DNA of 64,000 bases, taken from Streptomyces sp. TSRI0281 (lineage in GTDB: Bacteria > Actinomycetota > Actinomycetes > Streptomycetales > Streptomycetaceae). The position numbers and the translations under genes were made by a program. The notes under the pieces were generated by a model. That model was not told the DNA's origin and searched no databases. It saw nothing but the letters and a program-made list of their open reading frames with translations. This document shows positions 59,809 through 64,000 of this stretch, piece by piece. The stretch's first letter is position 1. Each line of letters starts with the position of its first letter. The stretch covers positions 307,234 to 371,233 of the forward strand of contig NZ_LWLE01000033.1 in NCBI RefSeq assembly GCF_001905125.1, read 5' to 3'.

Positions 59809-61227
59809 TCAGGCGAGAACGGGCGGCAGGGCGCGGCACAGGGCCTCCAGCGCCTCCGGATACGCCTGCTCGGAGGGTGTCGCGTACCCCACGACCAGCC
59901 CGTCCCGGCCGCCGCCCCGAGTGGCGGGGGCACTCGGATGCAGATAGTCGGCGAGGCCCTCGACGGCCAGCCCCTGCCAGGCGGCCGCCCGGACCACCGA
60001 GCGCTCGGTGCCGGGCGGCAGTTCCAGTACCGCGTGCAGGCCCGCCGAGATCCCGGTGACCCGGACGTGCGGCGCCCGCCGCTCCAGCGCCGCCACGAGC
60101 TGGTCGCGGCGGCGCCGGTGACGCTGGCGCATCCGGCGGACCTGCCGGTCGTACGCCCCCGACTCGACGAAGTCCGCGAGGGTCAGCTGCTCCGTGGCAC
60201 TCGACCACTGCTCGCGCTCACCCTTGGCCGCGACCACCGCCTCCACCAGCCGCTCGGGCAGCACCAGCCAGCCGATCCGCAGGGTGGTGGAGAGGCTCTT
60301 GCTCACCGACCCCAGCAGCACCACATGCTCGGGATCGAGCCCTTGAACCGCGCCCACCGGCTGCCTGTCGTAGCGGAACTCACCGTCGTAGTCGTCCTCC
60401 ACGACCAGCGCTCCCGCGGCCCGCGCCCAGTCGACCACGGCGGCCCGCCGCTCGGGACGCAGCGGCCCGCCGGTGGGGAACTGGTGGGCCGGGGTGAGCA
60501 GCACGGCCCGGTCCGTCCGCCCCAGCTCCGCCACCCGGGCGCCGTGTTCGTCGACGGTCAGCGGCCGGGTGCCGACCCCGTGCCCGGCGAGCAGTTCGCG
60601 ATGGAACGGCAGCCCGTACTCCTCCGCCGCCCACGGCCCGCCCAGCACCTCCGCCAGCAGGCGCAGCCCGTGGGCGGCCCCCGAGCAGAGGACGATCTGC
60701 CCGGGGGAGGCCCGCACCCCGCGCACCCGGGCCAGATAGCCGGCCAGGGCCCGCCGCAGCTCGGGCCGCCCGTGCGGATCGCCCGGCCCGAAGGCGTCGT
60801 GCGGTGCCCGGGTGAGCGCGCGGCGGGCCGAAGCCAGCCACGCGGTCCGGGGGAAGACCGACGGGTCCGGTTTGCCCTGGACCAGATCGTGGACCGGCGG
60901 GGCGGACCGCTCCGGGGTACGCGGCCGGCCGACCGGGGTGCGGGGCGCGGCGCGCTCGGCGACCCGGGTGCCCGAGCCCTGCCGGGCGGCGAGCCACCCC
61001 TCGGCGACGAGCTCCGCGTACGCGTCGGCGACCGTGTTGCGGGCCAGCCCCAGATCGGCGGCGAGCGAACGGTACGGCGGCAGCCGGGTGCCGGGGGCGA
61101 GCCGGCCGGAGCGGATCGCCTCGCGCAGGGCCCGCATCAGGACGGCCCGCCGGTTGCCCGTACCGGACAGCTCCAGCGGCAGATCACTGCCGAGGACCTC
61201 AGCCGAATTGACCCACGGAACTGCCAT
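59809..61227 (-). CDS. MocR-type GntR regulator with aminotransferase-like domain
   Basis: 472 aa (477 if started at ATG 61242). N-terminal GntR wHTH (about 25-90 of the longer form: AIRSGRLAPGTRLPPYRSLAADLGLARNTVADAYAELV, split for reading) and a fold-type I PLP domain with YDGEFRYDR and the PLP lysine in GSVSKSLSTTLRIGW. PdxR-like MocR proteins control vitamin B6 or amino-acid genes by sensing PLP. It is divergent from the AhpD-like gene (48 bp), which is its likely target. Confidence 0.92.
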   Translation of the reverse strand: MAVPWVNSAEVLGSDLPLELSGTGNRRAVLMRALREAIRSGRLAPGTRLPPYRSLAADLGLARNTVADAYAELVAEGWLAARQGSGTRVAERAAPRTPVGRPRTPERSAPPVHDLVQGKPDPSVFPRTAWLASARRALTRAPHDAFGPGDPHGRPELRRALAGYLARVRGVRASPGQIVLCSGAAHGLRLLAEVLGGPWAAEEYGLPFHRELLAGHGVGTRPLTVDEHGARVAELGRTDRAVLLTPAHQFPTGGPLRPERRAAVVDWARAAGALVVEDDYDGEFRYDRQPVGAVQGLDPEHVVLLGSVSKSLSTTLRIGWLVLPERLVEAVVAAKGEREQWSSATEQLTLADFVESGAYDRQVRRMRQRHRRRRDQLVAALERRAPHVRVTGISAGLHAVLELPPGTERSVVRAAAWQGLAVEGLADYLHPSAPATRGGGRDGLVVGYATPSEQAYPEALEALCRALPPVLA

Positions 61228-61274
61228 GCAAATGCACCCCATATCCAGTCGCCCGTGCTCATAGATTCGTACCC

Positions 61275-61772
61275 ATGACGACGACAGAGATCAAGACGAA
61301 CGACCGCACCGCCACCGCCGCCACCACCGTCCGGCTCAATTTCGCCAAGGCCGCCCCGAAGGTCTTCCGGGCCGTGATCGGCCTCGACGCGGCGGCCCGC
61401 GAGGGGCTGGACCCCGCCCTGGTGGAGCTGGTGCAGATCCGTTCCTCGCACCTCAACCACTGCGCGTACTGCCTCCACATGCACACCACCGACGCCCGTA
61501 AGGCGGGCGAGAGCGAGGAGCGGCTGCACATGGTCGCCGTGTGGCAGGAGGCGGCCCACTTCTTCACGCAGAAGGAGCAGGCGGCCCTCGCCCTCACCGA
61601 CGCGGTCACCCGGGTCGCGGACGGCGGGGTGAGCGACGCGGTGTACGAGCGGGCCGCGACGCACTTCGACGAGCCGGAACTGGCCCAGCTGCTCGCGCTG
61701 ATCCTCACCATCAACACCTGGAACCGGATCGCCCTGGCCACCGCCAAGCGCGCGGGCACGGACGAGCGCTGA
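61275..61772 (+). CDS. carboxymuconolactone decarboxylase/AhpD-like protein
   Basis: 165 aa. The CMD/AhpD core carries SSHLNHCAYCLHMHTTDARKAG with the redox CxxC and following His, then MVAVWQEAAHFFTQKEQAAL and LILTINTWNRIALAT. AhpD-type proteins reduce peroxides or peroxiredoxins. No ribosome site precedes ATG 61275; a TAGATT -10 box ends 8 nt upstream, so the mRNA may be leaderless. Divergent from the MocR regulator. Confidence 0.92.
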   Translation: MTTTEIKTNDRTATAATTVRLNFAKAAPKVFRAVIGLDAAAREGLDPALVELVQIRSSHLNHCAYCLHMHTTDARKAGESEERLHMVAVWQEAAHFFTQKEQAALALTDAVTRVADGGVSDAVYERAATHFDEPELAQLLALILTINTWNRIALATAKRAGTDER

Positions 61773-61925
61773 GTGGCTCCGGCCGCCGGTCACCTCAGCC
61801 GGGCCCGCAGCTCCGGCCGGCTCTCCCACTCGGCCCGCGGCTCCGCGTCCCGGACCGCGGGCAGATGCTGACGGGGGCGCGCGTGCCCGTGGGGGCCCTC
61901 TCCGTACCGTCGGGCCGGCCGGATC

Positions 61926-62285
61926 TCAACGCCCGAGTGCTTCCCGGACCGCTTCGTCCGTACGCGCCACGACGGCGCTGCCGTCGTCCGCGGTGATGAT
62001 CGGCCGCTGGATCAGCTTCGGGTGCCCGGCGAGCGCCGCGATCCACCGCTCCCGCGAACCGTCCTCCCGCGGCCACTCCTTGATCCCCAGTTCCTTGGCA
62101 GCCGCCTCCTGGGTGCGCGTGATGTCCCAGGGCTCCAGCCCCAGCCGGTCCAGCACGGCCCGGATCTCCTCGGGCGAGGGGACGTCCTCCAGGTAGCGCC
62201 GGACGGTGTAATCGGCCCCTTCCGCGTCGAGCAGGTCCACCGCACCGCGGCACTTGGAACAGGCGGGATTGATCCAGATCTCCAT
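61926..62285 (-). CDS. ArsC/Spx-family protein (putative arsenate reductase)
   Basis: 119 aa thioredoxin-like fold: MEIWINPACSKCRGAVDLL with the active-site CxxC-like CSKC, IQRPIITADDGSAVVART at the C-terminus, the latter with the Arg typical of ArsC-type enzymes. Glutaredoxin-linked arsenate reduction is possible; many such actinobacterial proteins have an unknown substrate. ATG 62285 is clear. The gene is followed by a region with a possible C-terminal remnant (61790-61880). Confidence 0.85.
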   Translation of the reverse strand: MEIWINPACSKCRGAVDLLDAEGADYTVRRYLEDVPSPEEIRAVLDRLGLEPWDITRTQEAAAKELGIKEWPREDGSRERWIAALAGHPKLIQRPIITADDGSAVVARTDEAVREALGR

Positions 62286-62404
62286 GGGGCCCAGGTTACG
62301 GGAGGGGTTGCCGAAATACCCTCTGGCCAGGGGCGATTGTCAGTGGGGGGCAGTAAAATGGGGGTAGTTCGTGAGGGATCCACGACCGTGCCAGGAGGTT
62401 GCCG

Positions 62405-62710
62405 ATGGCCGTTGCCGCAGTCACGACCAAGCCGCTCGACACTCAGCTCGCCATGCCCTTCCACCCGCCGCTGCCGAAGCCTCCGCAGAAGAAGAGGCTC
62501 CCCGCGGGCCGCCCCCGCGAGTGGTACGTCTCCCACAACCGCCGGCTCAAGGCGATGCGCCTGACGATCGCCCTGCTCGACTCGGGCGTGTACCAGCCGG
62601 CGAGCGCCAGCAACCACAAGATACGTACCACCGCCGAACACCTCGGCATCCACCCGCCGTCCGACACCACGTGCCGCATGGTCCGCACCCTGATCCGCTA
62701 CGGCCGCTGA
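62405..62710 (+). CDS. small basic conserved protein
   Basis: 101 aa, Pro/Lys/Arg-rich first part (LPKPPQKKRLPAGRPREWYVSHNRRLKA) and then a hydrophobic/charged segment RLTIALLDSGVYQP. Family not recognised. The coding look (SD AGGAGG at 62393, strong third-position GC, hairpin terminator after) supports a real gene. Its basic character suggests nucleic-acid or membrane contact. (In evidence the motifs are abbreviated.). Confidence 0.7.
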   Translation: MAVAAVTTKPLDTQLAMPFHPPLPKPPQKKRLPAGRPREWYVSHNRRLKAMRLTIALLDSGVYQPASASNHKIRTTAEHLGIHPPSDTTCRMVRTLIRYGR

Positions 62711-62721
62711 CCCACCTGGAC

Positions 62722-62749
62722 CTGTGCCCCCGGGAGACCGGGGGCACAG
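62722..62749 (+). terminator. terminator after the small basic protein gene
   Basis: A perfect 12-bp stem CTGTGCCCCCGG (62722-62733 with 62738-62749) with a GAGA tetraloop, 12 nt after the stop. Confidence 0.8.
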
Positions 62750-62832
62750 CCATGCCCCGGTCGGCGTACCCGGCATGCGGCCCCGCCCCCGGCGGCCTTG
62801 ACTGGGACCATCGCGAGTGCTGGGAGGCACAT

Positions 62833-63318
62833 ATGACCGGGCGAGGCGTACGAGGCGTACGGGCCGTGCTGCTGGCCGCGGCCGTGGCATCGGCCGCAGC
62901 GGGCTGTTCGGACGACGGGAACAGCCCCTCCGGCGCGATCTCCAAGGCCGCGTCGGCAGCCTCCTCGGTGGCATCCAGGGGCTCCGACGTGGTCGCCTCC
63001 GCCACGGCCGCCGCCCAGGACAAGCTGAACGAATTCAAGGACGGCGTCAACGCCAAGGGCGACATCAAGCTCGGCACGGTGGGCAAGGACGGCGACGGCC
63101 GCTCCACGGCGAAGTTCACCGTGACCAACGGCACCGACTCGGCCAAGTCCTACGCCGTGCAGATCAACTTCCATGACAAGGGCGGCAACCTGCTCGACAC
63201 CACGGTCGTCACGGTCGACGACGCCCAGCCCGCCGCACCCAAGGACGCCACGGCCCGCAGCAACCGCAAGCTCGACGGAGACGTCACGGCAGACGTGGCC
63301 ACGGCCCTGCGCCACTGA
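62833..63318 (+). CDS. small lipoprotein
   Basis: 161 aa. Signal peptide with lipobox ASAAAGC (cysteine near residue 25), an Ala/Ser-rich linker, then an Ig-like domain with KFTVTNGTDSAKSYAVQINF that resembles the FxxG/F-type domains used to bind or space envelope components. Function unknown. ATG 62833 has GGGAGG at 7 nt. Followed by a 17-bp stem terminator. Confidence 0.78.
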   Translation: MTGRGVRGVRAVLLAAAVASAAAGCSDDGNSPSGAISKAASAASSVASRGSDVVASATAAAQDKLNEFKDGVNAKGDIKLGTVGKDGDGRSTAKFTVTNGTDSAKSYAVQINFHDKGGNLLDTTVVTVDDAQPAAPKDATARSNRKLDGDVTADVATALRH

Positions 63319-63342
63319 CCGCGCCGGCCGGCCACCGACGCC

Positions 63343-63383
63343 CGAGGGCCGCCACCCCGGAACAAACGGGGTGACGGCCCTCG
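63343..63383. terminator. terminator after the lipoprotein gene
   Basis: A 17-bp stem (63343-63359 with 63367-63383, one mismatch), 7-nt loop, placed between the lipoprotein gene and the convergent small ORF pair. Confidence 0.75.
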
Positions 63384-63427
63384 CTCTACGGGTGTGGGAT
63401 TCCTTCGCGCCCAGGCAGCTGGCAGTC

Positions 63428-63655
63428 TCACGGCGCCGTCGGCTCACCGGGCGGCTGCTCGTCCCGAGCTTCCGCTCTCCCAACCTTATGCAGCGAAGCG
63501 GCGAGGATCCGGCAGACTGCGACTCGTTGGCCCTGGTCGCACCCATCAAGAAGGCGCTCCAAGTGGCGCAATACTGCCACGTCCCGCCCGCATCGCACGA
63601 TGAAACCCAGGACGGCGCACGCCGACACTCCGAGCATCATTACGGGCAGGGTCAT
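63428..63655 (-). CDS. small membrane protein, second of an overlapping pair
   Basis: 75 aa. N-terminal hydrophobic helix (TLPVMMLGVSACAVLGFIVR) and a basic tail. ATG 63655 overlaps the upstream TGA by ATGA, which supports real translation coupled to the preceding gene. No family recognised. Codon usage less GC-rich than the surrounding genes. Confidence 0.5.
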   Translation of the reverse strand: MTLPVMMLGVSACAVLGFIVRCGRDVAVLRHLERLLDGCDQGQRVAVCRILAASLHKVGRAEARDEQPPGEPTAP

Positions 63656-63975
63656 GAGCTGTATCCCTTTCTGATGTCCTCCGCGATCTCCGGCGCCTCG
63701 TCGCCGTACAGGCATGAACCGTGGCGATTCAAGATCACTGTGCGTTCGCCGAGATGAGCTGAGTGGCGAGAGAGCAACCTGATTGCCTTCTCCCGAGGCA
63801 AACCGTCAGCGAAGCCGTGAGCCAGGAGGTTTGCGCAGAGGGTTTCCACGGTGTCACCGCAGCACCACTCGATCACAAGATCGCCGGAGTGATGCGTGTA
63901 GCAGTTGGCGAACCCATGTGGCTCCGCCGTCCTGTTGACCACGCCGACGAAGCGCAGAATTCGACTCAACAGCAC
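63652..63975 (-). CDS. uncharacterised small protein, lower GC
   Basis: 107 aa. Two cysteines in FANCYTHH and EWCCGDTVETLC with several His suggest a metal site (CYTHH, CCGD, HSAH), but no known family matches. The GTG 63975 is the best start visible; the true start may lie right of it because the window ends soon after. Codon use is visibly AT-richer than the neighbours. The pair 63428-63975 may be part of a small horizontally acquired or mobile cassette. Confidence 0.5.
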   Translation of the reverse strand: MLLSRILRFVGVVNRTAEPHGFANCYTHHSGDLVIEWCCGDTVETLCANLLAHGFADGLPREKAIRLLSRHSAHLGERTVILNRHGSCLYGDEAPEIAEDIRKGYSS

Positions 63976-64000
63976 GTCGCGTACCCGTAGGTCACGAATC

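Overview
The window is about 64 kb of very GC-rich DNA with strong third-position G/C, frequent GTG starts, GTGA/ATGA start-stop overlaps and TTGACN -35 boxes. Gene content (two glutamine synthetases, glnE, a malR-malEFG-aglA cluster with no ATPase gene, many TetR/LacI regulators, two-component pairs and secreted glycoside hydrolases) points to a Streptomyces chromosome. From memory, the backbone order nadE - glnA2 - glnE - PAP2 - malR - malEFG - aglA - pullulanase - glnII resembles the core region of S. coelicolor around SCO2210-SCO2241. That synteny is recalled, not computed. No rRNA, tRNA, CRISPR array, insertion sequence or prophage gene was recognised.

Layout. 1-7.1 kb: end of an MFS exporter, NAD+ synthetase, then a run of minus-strand genes with copper/periplasm character (multicopper oxidase, a repeat-containing histidine-bearing membrane protein, a CBS-domain protein, DUF305 and DUF3105 proteins). 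7.3-8.7 kb: glnA2-type glutamine synthetase-like enzyme. 8.9-13.3 kb: accessory island with a GGCT-like protein, a lower-GC protein with an HEPN-type RX4H motif, a DinB-like protein, a lipoprotein and a small secreted cysteine-containing protein. 13.4-15.7 kb: TetR regulator divergent from a 14-TM exporter with a clear operator between them. 15.8-17.8 kb: small membrane protein, PrmC-related methyltransferase behind a structured leader, and a flavin-type oxidase. 17.9-21.9 kb: glnE and a PAP2 protein.

21.9-37.1 kb is one functional unit for alpha-glucan use. Secreted alpha-amylase (CBM20) and a giant two-headed amylase-pullulanase break down starch outside the cell. MalE captures maltodextrins, MalF/MalG import them (the ATPase, probably the shared MsiK, is elsewhere), and AglA hydrolyses them inside. 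Two close LacI-family paralogues (malR and a second one fused by overlap to aglA) bracket the locus. CTTGC/GCAAG operator motifs occur upstream of malE and of the amylase.

37.3-49.7 kb: STAND-type ATPase without a DNA-binding tail, CHMI-like isomerase, a three-gene redox/TetR unit, methyltransferase, alpha-L-fucosidase, a NarL-type two-component pair and an MMPL transporter. 49.8-53.1 kb: a winged-helix regulator without receiver, a DUF6891-like protein and glnII behind four GlnR half-sites at 11-bp period. 53.2-55.9 kb holds the most unusual locus: a translationally coupled pair of a TROVE/Ro60-like protein with a complete von Willebrand A metal site and an ARPP-1-like partner, a candidate RNA-processing or RNA-repair module. 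56-64 kb: oxidoreductase, P450 plus membrane acyltransferase, MocR regulator divergent from an AhpD-like protein, ArsC-like protein, small conserved proteins, a lipoprotein, and a lower-GC overlapping pair at the right edge.
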